Part shown: in pieces, positions 1-8,774 of the stretch
How positions within the stretch are numbered: the first letter of the stretch is position 1
Layout: every line of letters begins with the position of its first letter
Source of the DNA: a cyanobiont of Ornithocercus magnificus
GTDB lineage: Bacteria > Cyanobacteriota > Cyanobacteriia > PCC-6307 > Cyanobiaceae
Assembly (NCBI GenBank): GCA_007996965.1
Contig: BIMP01000001.1
Location: forward strand, 744,001 to 808,000
Reading direction: 5' to 3'
DNA: 64,000 nucleotides
Translations under genes and position numbers: made by a program
Notes under the pieces: model-generated
What the model saw: the letters and a program-made list of their open reading frames with translations, nothing else
Database searches by the model: none
What the model was told of the DNA's origin: nothing

Positions 1-2
1 AC

Positions 3-434
3 CTTTATGGCAAAGTTGCATATCCAAAGCATCATCAACGTACACAAGTTCCCTCAATCTATCGCTGGGCTGTGCATCATCGCGGACTATTTGTTAATCC
101 AGCTCTCATTGAACCTTTTGGACTTACCCTACTTGAAGCTGCAGCCTGTGGTCTACCGATGGTAGCAACAGATGATGGCGGCCCTCGTGACATTTTAGCC
201 TGCTGTGGCAATGGACTACTAACAAATGTGACTAACCTTAAAGCTCTTCAGGGTACTCTAGAGCAGGCAGGCACTAATAAACAACGCTGGCACCGCTGGA
301 GCAATAATGGTATTGAGGCAGTTAAGAGGTGCTTTAGCTGGGATGCCCATGTCTGTCGCTATCTAAAGCTTATGCAGTACAGGCAAAGTCGTAGCTATTT
401 ACCCGTCTTGATTAGATCAAAAGCTGCCGCCTAG
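3..434 (+). CDS. Sucrose-phosphate synthase, C-terminal part (5' end outside window)
   Basis: The frame is open from the window edge and reads LYGKVAYPKHH, then VPSIYRWAVHHRG, into the GT4 donor-site block with the E-x7-E motif (EPFGLTLLE) and the ATDDGGPRDI stretch typical of sucrose-phosphate synthase. This enzyme makes sucrose-6-phosphate from UDP-glucose and fructose-6-phosphate; sucrose is a compatible solute and carbon store in picocyanobacteria. About 143 residues are visible. Oddity: the protein stops about 20 residues after the FSWDAHVCRYLKLM block that closes the glycosyltransferase domain. Picocyanobacterial relatives normally continue into a sucrose-phosphate phosphatase-like domain with an LDLDxx motif, and I see no trace of it in any frame downstream. 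The family call is firm; whether the protein is functional is open. Confidence 0.88.
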   Translation, partial: LYGKVAYPKHHQRTQVPSIYRWAVHHRGLFVNPALIEPFGLTLLEAAACGLPMVATDDGGPRDILACCGNGLLTNVTNLKALQGTLEQAGTNKQRWHRWSNNGIEAVKRCFSWDAHVCRYLKLMQYRQSRSYLPVLIRSKAAA

Positions 435-752
435 GCTTGATAATCTTCATGGCTGAGCCAATCTTGCATAAGTCAATGTAGCTTGTAGTAGCTTAAGGCA
501 ATGCAATAGAGTGATAAAAGTATTTCATAGGGCTTTGCTTACACGAAACTCGGCTATTATCAATGCTACAGTTTTTTATACTGCTTGTGGTCGGAACCAA
601 GATTAATCTGTTAGTCCCCAGGGTTAACCACATGAGAATAATGACTTTGCAATCTGAGCTACTGGCATCTGTACCATCGTTAACTCCATCCGTGCTTTAG
701 TGGAGAGGGATTTGCTCAGACTGCCAGAAGTGAGAATCGAGATCTGCCCTCT
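435..752. other. Gap after sucrose-phosphate synthase, no recognisable gene
   Basis: I checked this stretch for a continuation of the sucrose-phosphate synthase phosphatase domain and for a small gene. Stops are frequent in all frames and no family motif is visible. It may be eroded 3' sequence of the upstream gene plus the leader of the small ORF at 753. Confidence 0.5.
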
Positions 753-914
753 ATGGTAAAGATTCTTGGATTTAGTACCACTGGTGACATTGACAATGAT
801 TTATTGCTTGGTCTAGATATCGTATCCTTGCAAAAGTGGGTAGTCCTTTACCTAGTAATCTCAGTACTCGCATTTGCGCTTGTCTGGCTAGTTGGTACCT
901 TGCGGCAACGCTGA
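753..914 (+). CDS. Small single-helix membrane protein, unknown
   Basis: A 53-residue ATG ORF. Residues 1-27 are soluble and mildly acidic (TTGDIDNDLLLGLD), followed by one clear membrane helix (WVVLYLVISVLAFALVWLVG) and a basic end (TLRQR). This resembles the many short one-helix proteins associated with cyanobacterial membrane complexes, but I cannot match it to a named Psb, Pet or Ndh subunit. It ends 8 bp before the 3' end of a convergent gene. The reading frame is also open for some codons upstream without a clear start. Supported by helix quality only. Confidence 0.42.
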   Translation: MVKILGFSTTGDIDNDLLLGLDIVSLQKWVVLYLVISVLAFALVWLVGTLRQR

Positions 915-921
915 ATGAATC

Positions 922-1173
922 TTAAGGATCTAGATCAGGGATAAGGTTTAGCTGTCGTGCTGATGTCTCCTCACTAATAAAACCCCAAGCATTGAAGATA
1001 TCTTGATCTGGGTGGACAATATGCTGTAGACCTTGTCTCTTTTCAAGTCGGAATCCCCCGCTGCTCATGCGTCGCATAAGCCTAGCTGCCTCCTCAAAGC
1101 GTGATGCCATTGCCTCAAGGCTCTTACAGTCACTGGTCAGTCCAGTATCTTTCCAGGTGAAGTAACTGCCCAT
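922..1173 (-). CDS. Conserved hypothetical protein downstream of mraY
   Basis: An 83-residue protein starting 9 bp after the mraY stop on the same strand, so probably co-transcribed with it. It begins MGSYFTWKDTG and contains a helical segment (SLEAMASRFEEAARLMRRM) followed by SGGFRLEKRQGLQHIVH and an IFNAWGFISEE stretch; the composition is globular and cytoplasmic with no signal peptide or helix. It looks like one of the short conserved proteins of marine Synechococcus/Prochlorococcus. No function can be given. Confidence 0.65.
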   Translation of the reverse strand: MGSYFTWKDTGLTSDCKSLEAMASRFEEAARLMRRMSSGGFRLEKRQGLQHIVHPDQDIFNAWGFISEETSARQLNLIPDLDP

Positions 1174-1182
1174 AGCAGATGG

Positions 1183-2310
1183 TCAGGTAGATGGACGCAG
1201 CAGTAGCCCAATCAGCACCAGGCTACCTGTCATTGCCCAAAAGCCTTGTACCACCCTCTGTTCGCAGACACCTCTAAGCTCGAAATGGTGGTGTAGTGGA
1301 GCCATGCGAAGCAAGCGATATCCAAAACCGTCAATTTTCTTGGTGGCCTTGAACACACATACTTGAAGGATTACGGACATTGACTCCACAAAAAAGACCC
1401 CTCCCATGACAAGTAAGGGCCAGAGACTATCAGAGAAAAGAGCAATGCCAGTCAGTGCACTTCCCATGGCCAGGGAGCCAGTATCGCCCATAAATACCTT
1501 TGCAGGAGCACAGTTGTGGATAAGGAAACCTAACCAAGCGCCTGCCATTGCCATGCTAAATCCTGCGATGGCGGGGTCACCACCATTACCCCGCAGTATC
1601 AGTTGTAGAGCCAGTCCTGTAAATACTAAGGCCCCGCAACCACTGGCTAGTCCATCAAGGCCATCAGTTAGGTTAGTTGCATTGCTCTCGGCAATGAAGA
1701 CCAGAAGGGCAAATGGCCAAAATAGCCAGCCAATATCTAGGCTTAAGTTCCATGGAAGACTAATAGTTGGACTAATCCAACCTTGTGCAGATGACCAACT
1801 AAGGAAGAATACAGCAGTAGCTACTTGCAGCAATAGCTTACCGCGTGGAGTTAAGCCAGCGTTGGTACATCGTATAAGACTAAGTAGGTCATCTAGTCCG
1901 CCAATTACCATAGCAGCAAGCGTGACTGCTACTAGGCCAAGCACCTGAGCACTACTATGGCCAGCAAAACTCGTCAAACTACCAACGATAGTACCAACCG
2001 GCACTATTAAAATTCCGCCCATCGTTGGCGTACCGGATTTACGCAGATGTGCCTGTGGAACATCCTCACGGATGATCTGATTTAGTCGCAGGGCATGTAG
2101 ATGCGGTACTCCTAAGATACATACTAGAGTAGATATAAACATTGATGTTAGAAGCGGCGGAGTAAGGAGACTATTTGGGATCCAACGATCCGCCGCTAAC
2201 GTGACAAGCACAACCAGTATGATCAACATCACTGCAGCAACTTGTCCTTCAGCTCGTCGGGCGGGAAACAGTGTTTCCTGATCCCGGACTAATGTGGCTT
2301 GCTTGCCCAC
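1183..2310 (-). CDS. mraY: Phospho-N-acetylmuramoyl-pentapeptide transferase (MraY)
   Basis: Integral membrane enzyme that moves phospho-MurNAc-pentapeptide from UDP to undecaprenyl phosphate, giving lipid I, the first membrane step of peptidoglycan synthesis. The 375 residues show the full set of family motifs in order: [10 protein letters not shown] at 90-99, the Asp pair at 140-141 (GGLDDL), [11 protein letters not shown] at 210-220, [11 protein letters not shown] around 273-283 and LHHHFE at 339-344, with about ten hydrophobic helices between them. The N-terminus carries a ~22-residue polar leader before the first helix. It stands alone, away from a dcw cluster, followed at 9 bp by a small unknown gene. 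Intact and probably essential. Confidence 0.97.
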   Translation of the reverse strand: MGKQATLVRDQETLFPARRAEGQVAAVMLIILVVLVTLAADRWIPNSLLTPPLLTSMFISTLVCILGVPHLHALRLNQIIREDVPQAHLRKSGTPTMGGILIVPVGTIVGSLTSFAGHSSAQVLGLVAVTLAAMVIGGLDDLLSLIRCTNAGLTPRGKLLLQVATAVFFLSWSSAQGWISPTISLPWNLSLDIGWLFWPFALLVFIAESNATNLTDGLDGLASGCGALVFTGLALQLILRGNGGDPAIAGFSMAMAGAWLGFLIHNCAPAKVFMGDTGSLAMGSALTGIALFSDSLWPLLVMGGVFFVESMSVILQVCVFKATKKIDGFGYRLLRMAPLHHHFELRGVCEQRVVQGFWAMTGSLVLIGLLLRPST

Positions 2311-2391
2311 GCGCTATGGAAGACCTCGTGTTGTAGACCCTAACAGGGGCTTGGATACTCAATTAACGCAGGTGAAAACGGGAACTGATTC

Positions 2392-2664
2392 TCAGTCTTC
2401 CCAGTTTTCCTCATTTTGCTCATCAGTGCTGTTGTAATCCTCTTTCTCACCCATTAATGCTGATAGTTCCTCCTCCTCAACTGTACTCATCTCAGGGGAG
2501 GCTGAATCTTCATCAGCCACTAGTCTACCACTGGCTTCAAGCCAACTCAGTAGATCTGGTTCCTCGCGTAGAGGAAGTATCGGCGCTGGTTCCCAGCGTC
2601 CATAGCGAGTTAAGGCAGGGTTAACACTGTCTAGAGCAGGATTAATTCGATCGAGTGTACTCAT
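2392..2664 (-). CDS. DUF3134 family protein
   Basis: A 90-residue acidic protein. The core (NPALTRYGRWEPAPILPL, then EPDLLSWLEASGRLVADE, residues 12-52) matches the cyanobacterial DUF3134 pattern: a proline-rich stretch, then a leucine/tryptophan helix ending in SGRL. The C-terminal 40 residues are very acidic and look disordered (EEEELSALMGEKED). Function unknown. It lies between mraY and a divergent small membrane protein; 46 bp separates it from the latter, so the short shared space must hold both promoters. Confidence 0.75.
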   Translation of the reverse strand: MSTLDRINPALDSVNPALTRYGRWEPAPILPLREEPDLLSWLEASGRLVADEDSASPEMSTVEEEELSALMGEKEDYNSTDEQNEENWED

Positions 2665-2710
2665 CTGTCAGGACAGAACCGGCAAGCTAGCTTAGAACCT
2701 CATCTGCGAC

Positions 2711-2905
2711 ATGTTGTTGCTTCGTCAGCTCCCTACGCTACTACTAAGCTGGGGTGTGTCGTTTTTGTTAAGCTTTGCTTTGCACTCTTGGGCGCAGTCG
2801 CACCCTAACCTGTTGCCAATTCAGTTTCCAGTAGTAGTTGCGTTAGTGCTCGGGCCAACTTCCTTGATGGCCATCTGGCTCGTTTGGAGTGGCCAGCATA
2901 GATGA
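2711..2905 (+). CDS. Small two-helix membrane protein upstream of argG
   Basis: 64 residues with ATG start. Residues 6-27 (QLPTLLLSWGVSFLLSFALHSW) and 38-60 (FPVVVALVLGPTSLMAIWLVW) are two clear membrane helices joined by a polar loop (AQSHPNLLPI). It sits 42 bp upstream of argG on the same strand and could share its promoter. It resembles short conserved membrane proteins of picocyanobacteria; no function is known to me. Confidence 0.62.
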   Translation: MLLLRQLPTLLLSWGVSFLLSFALHSWAQSHPNLLPIQFPVVVALVLGPTSLMAIWLVWSGQHR

Positions 2906-2947
2906 TCAGATAATCACGGATTGATCTAGTGGTCTGGAGCTTGGCTA

Positions 2948-4153
2948 ATGGGGCGTGCAAAGAAAGTGGTCCTTGCCTACTCAGGTGGGGTTGATACCAG
3001 TGTCTGCATTCCCTACCTAAAGCAGGAGTGGGGTGTAGAGGAGATTATTGCTTTTGCAGCAGATCTTGGACAGGGTGATGAACTTGAGTCAATCCGGCGC
3101 AAAGCGCTCAAGGCTGGCGCAAGCCAGTCCCTAGTAGAGGATTTAGTCCAACCATTCATAAAGGAGTTTGCCTTCCCAGCCATCCGGGCTAACGCGTTGT
3201 ACGAGAGACGCTATCCTCTTTCAACAGCTTTGGCACGGCCACTGATAGCTCGTCATCTCGTCAAAATTGCACGGGAAGTAGGAGCCGACGCTGTTGCCCA
3301 TGGCTGCACAGGTAAGGGAAATGACCAAGTCCGATTCGACACAGCTATTGCCTCTCTAGCACCCGATCTGCAGGTGTTGACTCCAGCACGTGAGTGGGGT
3401 ATGAGCCGTGAAGAGACGATTGCCTATGGTGAGCGATTTGGAATCCCAGCACCTGTCACCAAGATCTCACCCTATTCTATTGATCTCAATTTACTTGGGC
3501 GAAGTGTCGAGGCAGGTCTTTTAGAAGATCCGATGATGCCACCACCTGAGGAAGCATTTGCCATAACAGCCTCAATTGATACGGCGCCAGATCAAGCCCA
3601 GGAGGTAGAAGTTGGCTTTGAGAAGGGCAACCCTGTCACAATCGACGGTGTACCATTCGATCCAGTAGAACTCATCCGGGAAACAAACCGTCTTGCCGGC
3701 ATGCATGGTTTTGGCCGTCTAGATATCATTGAAAACAGGGTAGTAGGTATCAAGAGCCGCGAGGTCTACGAAACCCCGGGTTTACTGATGCTGATCCGTG
3801 CCCATCAAGAGCTAGAGAGTTTGACACTTACTGCTGATGTACTGCGTTGCAAACAACAGCTCGAGACAGAGTGGGCTAACCTCGTGTACCAGGGGTTCTG
3901 GTTTGGACCACTAAAAGAAGCACTGGACAGTTTCATGAATTGTACCCAATTACATGTTAATGGTTCAGTGCGAGTTAGGTTACAAAAAGGGAATGCGACC
4001 GTAGTTGGACGTAGTTCTCCAGATAATAGCTTATACGAGCCTAACTTGGCAACATATAGTAGTCAAGACTGTTTTGATCACAGAGCGTCTGAGGGATTCA
4101 TTTACATATGGGGACTTCCAATTCGGCTTTGGTCCACTCTTCAGCGACACTAG
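2948..4153 (+). CDS. argG: Argininosuccinate synthase
   Basis: Cytoplasmic enzyme that joins citrulline and aspartate using ATP, the penultimate step of arginine synthesis. The 401-residue protein has the usual length. It shows the PP-loop ATP site AYSGGVDTS (10-18), the [13 protein letters not shown] block that binds ATP and substrate, the [14 protein letters not shown] segment, and the conserved C-terminal run [21 protein letters not shown] start, no frameshift. It follows a small membrane-protein gene. The downstream 250 bp to the convergent rpsF hold no gene; a weak inverted repeat at 4253-4272 (TTGTTC/GAACAA) could act as a stop but has no T-run. Confidence 0.97.
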   Translation: MGRAKKVVLAYSGGVDTSVCIPYLKQEWGVEEIIAFAADLGQGDELESIRRKALKAGASQSLVEDLVQPFIKEFAFPAIRANALYERRYPLSTALARPLIARHLVKIAREVGADAVAHGCTGKGNDQVRFDTAIASLAPDLQVLTPAREWGMSREETIAYGERFGIPAPVTKISPYSIDLNLLGRSVEAGLLEDPMMPPPEEAFAITASIDTAPDQAQEVEVGFEKGNPVTIDGVPFDPVELIRETNRLAGMHGFGRLDIIENRVVGIKSREVYETPGLLMLIRAHQELESLTLTADVLRCKQQLETEWANLVYQGFWFGPLKEALDSFMNCTQLHVNGSVRVRLQKGNATVVGRSSPDNSLYEPNLATYSSQDCFDHRASEGFIYIWGLPIRLWSTLQRH

Positions 4154-4403
4154 TTTAGCCACACCTGAACCCTATCTCAAGAAACCTCAATGGTATAGAA
4201 AATCAACCAAGTCGAGCTTACGCATCTAGGACGCAAGGTCTATCCAGACTTCTTGTTCAAACATACGAACAAAAGTGAGAAGTAGATTACCAAATTTAGC
4301 AAATTTCTCAAGGCACGATTATGAATGGACAAGGTCTACTTTTCACAGTGTTCGTAATGAATAGCATGCAGACTCTGAAACGTTGTGCTTTGCTAAGTGT
4401 GCG

Positions 4404-4769
4404 TTAGCTACTTACAGAGGCCTCCTGACCCTGCATTACCTCAGCATTGGGAGTAATGCGGGGTGTGGGGAGTGGTCCCTGTTGCTTCACAGTTAGGTAG
4501 CGAATTACGTCTTCACTGAGGCGCATTGCCTTTTCTAGGACAGCAACTTGCTGACCATTGCCATTGTGGCTAAGCTGCACGTAGATACCTTCCTTGTGCT
4601 TAGCAATTGGGTAAGCTAAGCGTCGCTTCCCACGCATTTGATTGTCGAGGACGTCAGCACCAGCCTCGAGCAACATACCACTGTACTTCATTAGATGAGA
4701 CTCAACCTCCTCTTCTGGGATGTCTGGACGGAGTATGTACATAGTCTCGTAGTAAGACGATTGGGCCAT
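4404..4769 (-). CDS. rpsF: 30S ribosomal protein S6
   Basis: 121 residues, typical of cyanobacterial S6 with a short C-terminal extension ([21 protein letters not shown]). The core [18 protein letters not shown], then [20 protein letters not shown] and [13 protein letters not shown]-like end identifies the S6 fold that binds 16S rRNA in the platform of the small subunit with S18. It stands apart from rpsR and rplI, as expected in picocyanobacteria. ATG start; the translation is clean. Confidence 0.95.
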   Translation of the reverse strand: MAQSSYYETMYILRPDIPEEEVESHLMKYSGMLLEAGADVLDNQMRGKRRLAYPIAKHKEGIYVQLSHNGNGQQVAVLEKAMRLSEDVIRYLTVKQQGPLPTPRITPNAEVMQGQEASVSS

Positions 4770-4901
4770 GGATAGATCAGTTTTGAAGGTAAGTGGGTTT
4801 GTAAGCTAGGCTGGGCAGCCTCTTAAAACGTCTGTAAATCTCGCCCCTAGAACTGTGATCTAAGCCTTATATCCATAACTTTGTAACAACTCCGAAGTTA
4901 A

Positions 4902-5363
4902 TTAAAGCTGCATACGGACTGCCTGACTAAGTCCAGGAAGATCTGGCTCTCTGCCACGTAAACATTCTACTAGAGCAAAGACCAAGATGGTTAGAACTGT
5001 CACCAACACAGTGCTAGAGAGGGTGCGTAGGAGCAGACTCACGCCAAGCGGTTGGATCAGAACCTGAAGTGCAAAACCCAGTAGTACAACTACGATATCT
5101 ACTAACAAAGCCTGCAATGTGTTAAAGCGCACGAAGCCGGGAACTGCTGGGTTTCGGACCACAGCTAGGAATAAGACAAAGAAAAGCAGCAAGTTGGCAA
5201 ACGGGACTCCTTGCTCTAGTAGAGCTAATGGCAGGGCAGGAAGAGTCAGCCACTGCAGTGCTGGAAATTGCCTAAAAAGGCTGCCACCAAAAGGAATTGC
5301 GTCGCTCCAGGGTACCAGGTAGACTAATAGCCCCACCAGTCGCTGCCAGACGGGTATGGACAT
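4902..5363 (-). CDS. Tic20-family membrane protein
   Basis: 153 residues with four hydrophobic segments: residues 4-20, 36-50 (LTLPALPLALLEQG), 53-68 (FANLLLFFVLFLAVV), and 85-145 containing two helices. The RFNTLQALLVDIVVVLLGF sequence, where an N-Q-A-L element leads into the third helix, is the signature of the Tic20/Ycf60 family (DUF4870-like fold). The plastid homologue is part of the inner-envelope protein import channel; the cyanobacterial role is not established. It begins 29 bp after the aroE stop on the same strand, suggesting co-transcription. Confidence 0.8.
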   Translation of the reverse strand: MSIPVWQRLVGLLVYLVPWSDAIPFGGSLFRQFPALQWLTLPALPLALLEQGVPFANLLLFFVLFLAVVRNPAVPGFVRFNTLQALLVDIVVVLLGFALQVLIQPLGVSLLLRTLSSTVLVTVLTILVFALVECLRGREPDLPGLSQAVRMQL

Positions 5364-5392
5364 TTGAAGTCATTCCACTTGATCTATTAAGG

Positions 5393-6298
5393 CTAGATCG
5401 CCTTGGTTCGTGACGAGAGTCCATCCTCTGCTGCCTGTCGCATGACCTCTAGTGGTACATCTCTACATTTCAGCCAGATTCGCAGTGCAGCTGCCCCCTG
5501 CTGTACCAACATCTCTAAACCATCAAATGTACGGCAACCCCGACTTTGACCCAAGCGTAGCCAGGCTGTTGGCCGCGGCATGTAAATAAGATCGTAGAGA
5601 GTCGTAGCACTAGTCAGCTTGTGCCAGGCATCTAGGCCAAAGGGCAGGGCAACCTCGGTACCTTGCCTATGTTCATGATTGATCATGCCGACTGGAGTTG
5701 TATTGACTACTAACCTTGCCGCCGCTAGACGTAGAGGGAGAGATGCTGTATCTGCCACCAGGCCAGTGAGGGTACTGCCTGTTGCCGAAGATTTTAACTC
5801 TTCTAGACAATTCTCTAGCGACTGCGACCGTTGGCCTACCACTGTGATCTGGCCCAGTCCGAGATGTTGTAGTCCAGCCACCACTGCCCTAGCAGCACCG
5901 CCACAGCCAAGAACTACGCTTTCTTGCCCTCTCCAGTCTGTTTCTGCAGCCCTAAGGGGTGCCAGGAAACCTTCAACATCAGTATTATAGCCGATCCAGC
6001 CCCCTTTTGGATGTGGCTGTAGTGTATTAACTGCACCTAGTCGATGTGCCATGGGAGCGAGTTCACGGCATAGTCGAGCTGCCGAGCACTTGTGTGGAAT
6101 AGTCACGTTCAAACCACGGCAACTGATTGCCTGTAGGCCTATTAGCGCATTCTGAAGATCCGTATCATCACAAGGAAATGCCAGATAGCACCAGTCCAGT
6201 TTCATGGCTGCCATAGCCGCGTTATGCATTGCTGGCGACAAGGAGTGGGCTACTGGCTGGCCTAGGAGCCCTATTAAAATTGTATTACTGCTAATCAT
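5393..6298 (-). CDS. aroE: Shikimate dehydrogenase
   Basis: NADPH-dependent reduction of 3-dehydroshikimate to shikimate, step four of the route to chorismate. 301 residues. Visible sites: the shikimate-binding HSLSPAMHN at 18-26, the catalytic lysine in NVTIPHK (K70), N91, NTD at 105-107 and the NADP Rossmann loop GCGGAARAV at 131-139. The C-terminal LVQQGAAALRIW helix carries the conserved Gln. It is divergent from dnaK with 119 bp between the starts, and is followed by the Tic20-like gene. Related genes of the same pathway in the window are the DAHP synthase at 18.0 kb and pabB/pabC at 25-27 kb. Confidence 0.95.
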   Translation of the reverse strand: MISSNTILIGLLGQPVAHSLSPAMHNAAMAAMKLDWCYLAFPCDDTDLQNALIGLQAISCRGLNVTIPHKCSAARLCRELAPMAHRLGAVNTLQPHPKGGWIGYNTDVEGFLAPLRAAETDWRGQESVVLGCGGAARAVVAGLQHLGLGQITVVGQRSQSLENCLEELKSSATGSTLTGLVADTASLPLRLAAARLVVNTTPVGMINHEHRQGTEVALPFGLDAWHKLTSATTLYDLIYMPRPTAWLRLGQSRGCRTFDGLEMLVQQGAAALRIWLKCRDVPLEVMRQAAEDGLSSRTKAI

Positions 6299-6417
6299 CT
6301 CTGCCTCCCTCCATCATTTTTCTGACAGCCTGCCTGTTCGGGAACCACCCCTCGCCTGTGAGCTGATCCCTTGCTGAAGATAAGTTCTGTTCAGTGTTGT
6401 AGTTAGGAAAGGGTTCC

Positions 6418-8322
6418 ATGGGCAAGGTTGTTGGTATCGACCTCGGCACCACCAATAGCTGCGTCTCGGTGATGGAGGGTGGCAAGCCCACTGTGATTGC
6501 CAACGCTGAGGGGTTTCGCACTACGCCGTCCGTGGTGGCTTACACCAAAAATCAGGATCAGCTAGTTGGGCAGATTGCTAAGCGCCAGGCAGTCATGAAC
6601 CCTAATAATACTTTTTACTCAGTCAAGCGCTTCATTGGACGCCGTGTCGATGAAGTAAATGAAGAGTCTAGAGAAGTTAGTTACGGCGTTGAGAAGGCTG
6701 GCTCCAACGTCAAAGTAAACTGTCCTGTTCTTGACAAACAGTTTGCACCAGAGGAAATCAGCGCGCAAGTTCTGCGCAAGCTTGCAGAAGATGCTGGGAA
6801 ATATCTCGGCGAGACCGTTGGCCAGGCTGTAATCACAGTTCCAGCTTACTTCAATGATTCACAGCGTCAGGCAACCAAAGATGCCGGTAAGATAGCAGGT
6901 CTTGAGGTCTTGCGAATCATTAATGAGCCTACAGCTGCAGCGCTTGCTTACGGACTTGATAAGAAGAGCAACGAGCGCATTCTAGTTTTCGACTTGGGTG
7001 GCGGTACCTTTGATGTCTCCGTACTGGAAGTAGGTGATGGTGTCTTCGAAGTGTTATCTACTTCTGGTGATACTCATCTCGGTGGCGATGATTTCGACAA
7101 GGTAATTGTTGACTATCTGGCCAATACCTTCAAGGCAAATGAAGGCATCGAACTACGTAAAGACAAACAAGCACTGCAGCGTCTAACTGAAGCAGCGGAG
7201 AAGGCCAAGATCGAGTTATCCAATGCTACTCAAAGTGAGATCAACCTGCCATTCATAACGGCTACGCCAGAAGGCCCTAAGCATCTTGACCTAACACTTA
7301 CTAGAGCTAAGTTTGAGGAACTGGCCTCAGTTCTAATTGACCGTTGCCGTGTGCCAGTAGAGCAAGCGCTCAAAGACGCTAAGTTATCCGCCAGCAATCT
7401 TGATGAGATAGTAATGGTAGGGGGATCTACACGTATGCCAGCTGTACTAGAGCTAGTAAAACGCGTCACCGGAAAGGACCCGAATCAAACGGTTAACCCA
7501 GACGAAGTTGTTGCTGTTGGCGCTGCTATTCAGGGTGGCGTACTTGCAGGTGAGGTCAAAGATATCCTGCTCCTAGACGTCACGCCACTGTCCCTAGGTG
7601 TGGAGACCCTTGGTGGTGTGATGACGAAAATGATTTCTCGCAACACTACTGTTCCGACTAAAAAATCAGAAACTTACTCTACAGCAGTAGATGGTCAGAC
7701 TAATGTTGAGATCCACGTGCTTCAAGGCGAGCGTGAGATTGCATCTGACAATAAAAGTCTAGGTACTTTCCGTCTTGATGGTATTCCTCCTGCCCCACGT
7801 GGTGTCCCACAGATTGAGGTGACTTTTGATATCGATGCGAACGGTATTCTTAGTGTCACCGCTAAGGACAAAGGGAGTGGGAAGGAACAATCTATCTCAA
7901 TTACCGGTGCTTCCACTCTCTCTGATCAGGAGGTCGAGAAGATGGTCAAAGATGCTGAGGTAAATGCTACTGCTGACAAAGAGAAACGTGAGCGTATAGA
8001 CTTGAAAAACCAGGCTGAAACACTTGTCTACCAAGCAGAGAAGCAGCTAGGTGAACTAGGTGATAAAGTTGATGCTGAGGCAAAGGCGAAGGTGCAGACT
8101 AAGCGTTCCAATCTAAAAGAAGCTGTCGAGAGAGAAGATTACGCAACTATGAAAAATTTACTAGAAGAGCTACAACAAGAGCTTTACGCTCTCGGAGCTT
8201 CCGTTTATCAGCAAGCTGGTACTAATACTGCTACTAACAACACTAGTGCTGAAGATAACAGCCCTAACAGCAGTAGTGCTGGTGACGATGTAATCGATGC
8301 TGAGTTTACTGAATCAAAATAG
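6418..8322 (+). CDS. dnaK: Chaperone protein DnaK (Hsp70)
   Basis: ATP-driven chaperone of the DnaK-DnaJ-GrpE cycle. 634 residues, normal length. Signatures: GIDLGTTNS (6-14), [14 protein letters not shown] in the phosphate-binding region, [10 protein letters not shown], the linker/substrate domain start [19 protein letters not shown], and the C-terminal [10 protein letters not shown] of the EFxxxK type. The sequence TTAGGAAAGGGTTCCATG places a strong Shine-Dalgarno site 4-12 bases before the ATG. Codon use is noticeably cleaner than its neighbours (Lys-, Glu-rich, few rare codons), as expected for a highly expressed gene. Stands alone; grpE and dnaJ are not in the window. A stem-loop follows 25 bp after the stop. 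Confidence 0.98.
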   Translation: MGKVVGIDLGTTNSCVSVMEGGKPTVIANAEGFRTTPSVVAYTKNQDQLVGQIAKRQAVMNPNNTFYSVKRFIGRRVDEVNEESREVSYGVEKAGSNVKVNCPVLDKQFAPEEISAQVLRKLAEDAGKYLGETVGQAVITVPAYFNDSQRQATKDAGKIAGLEVLRIINEPTAAALAYGLDKKSNERILVFDLGGGTFDVSVLEVGDGVFEVLSTSGDTHLGGDDFDKVIVDYLANTFKANEGIELRKDKQALQRLTEAAEKAKIELSNATQSEINLPFITATPEGPKHLDLTLTRAKFEELASVLIDRCRVPVEQALKDAKLSASNLDEIVMVGGSTRMPAVLELVKRVTGKDPNQTVNPDEVVAVGAAIQGGVLAGEVKDILLLDVTPLSLGVETLGGVMTKMISRNTTVPTKKSETYSTAVDGQTNVEIHVLQGEREIASDNKSLGTFRLDGIPPAPRGVPQIEVTFDIDANGILSVTAKDKGSGKEQSISITGASTLSDQEVEKMVKDAEVNATADKEKRERIDLKNQAETLVYQAEKQLGELGDKVDAEAKAKVQTKRSNLKEAVEREDYATMKNLLEELQQELYALGASVYQQAGTNTATNNTSAEDNSPNSSSAGDDVIDAEFTESK

Positions 8323-8346
8323 TATTTACACACTTAAATAGGCTAA

Positions 8347-8370
8347 GAGAGGGTTGTGAAGGACCCTCTC
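8347..8370 (+). terminator. Stem-loop downstream of dnaK
   Basis: GAGAGGGT (8347-8354), an 8-base loop, then ACCCTCTC (8363-8370) form a perfect 8-bp GC-rich stem 25 bp after the dnaK stop. No T-run follows, so if this terminates transcription it is not a classic intrinsic terminator; it could equally protect the mRNA 3' end. Confidence 0.55.
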
Positions 8371-8774
8371 AGACAATCTTCCTAAACTCATAGAAGTGTT
8401 CATCCTTTGCCATAGCATGACAGAGCTTAGCTTCTAATCAAGTTAGATCCTTGCCTGGCATAAATCCTTAAGTCTTGACCTCCAACTATAGACGTATGGA
8501 TCCATGCAAAGCTGAACAAAAGCAGGTATCGAGGTTATAAGTTCACCATCCAAATTGCTTAGATTGAGGTTAGAAGCCAAAAGCAAAATTTTAATCTTGG
8601 CCGACTTTGTCCTAGGACAGCTGTGAGGCTTGAGAAGTCACCCTATCAACATATAAAAGTCTAAGTTACCTAAAACCGCAGCAATTTAGCTCTGCAACAG
8701 CCTGCAAACACACTCTCGAGAAACTTGAGCTCTAACAAGTGTCGATAGGATCTCGAGAAGTCATTATTATTTAC
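8371..8774. other. Gap between dnaK and convergent oxidoreductase, nothing recognised
   Basis: About 400 bases with stops in all frames, no protein-like segment, no tRNA. It lies between two convergent genes, so no promoters are expected here. Confidence 0.6.

Noticed and set aside
1406-1948. 180-codon plus-strand frame inside mraY
   Set aside because: Lies antisense to a well-supported mraY reading; no motif, composition is that of a shadow frame.
4005-4229. Plus-strand frame over the end of argG
   Set aside because: Overlaps the intact argG C-terminus, which contains the full family signature.
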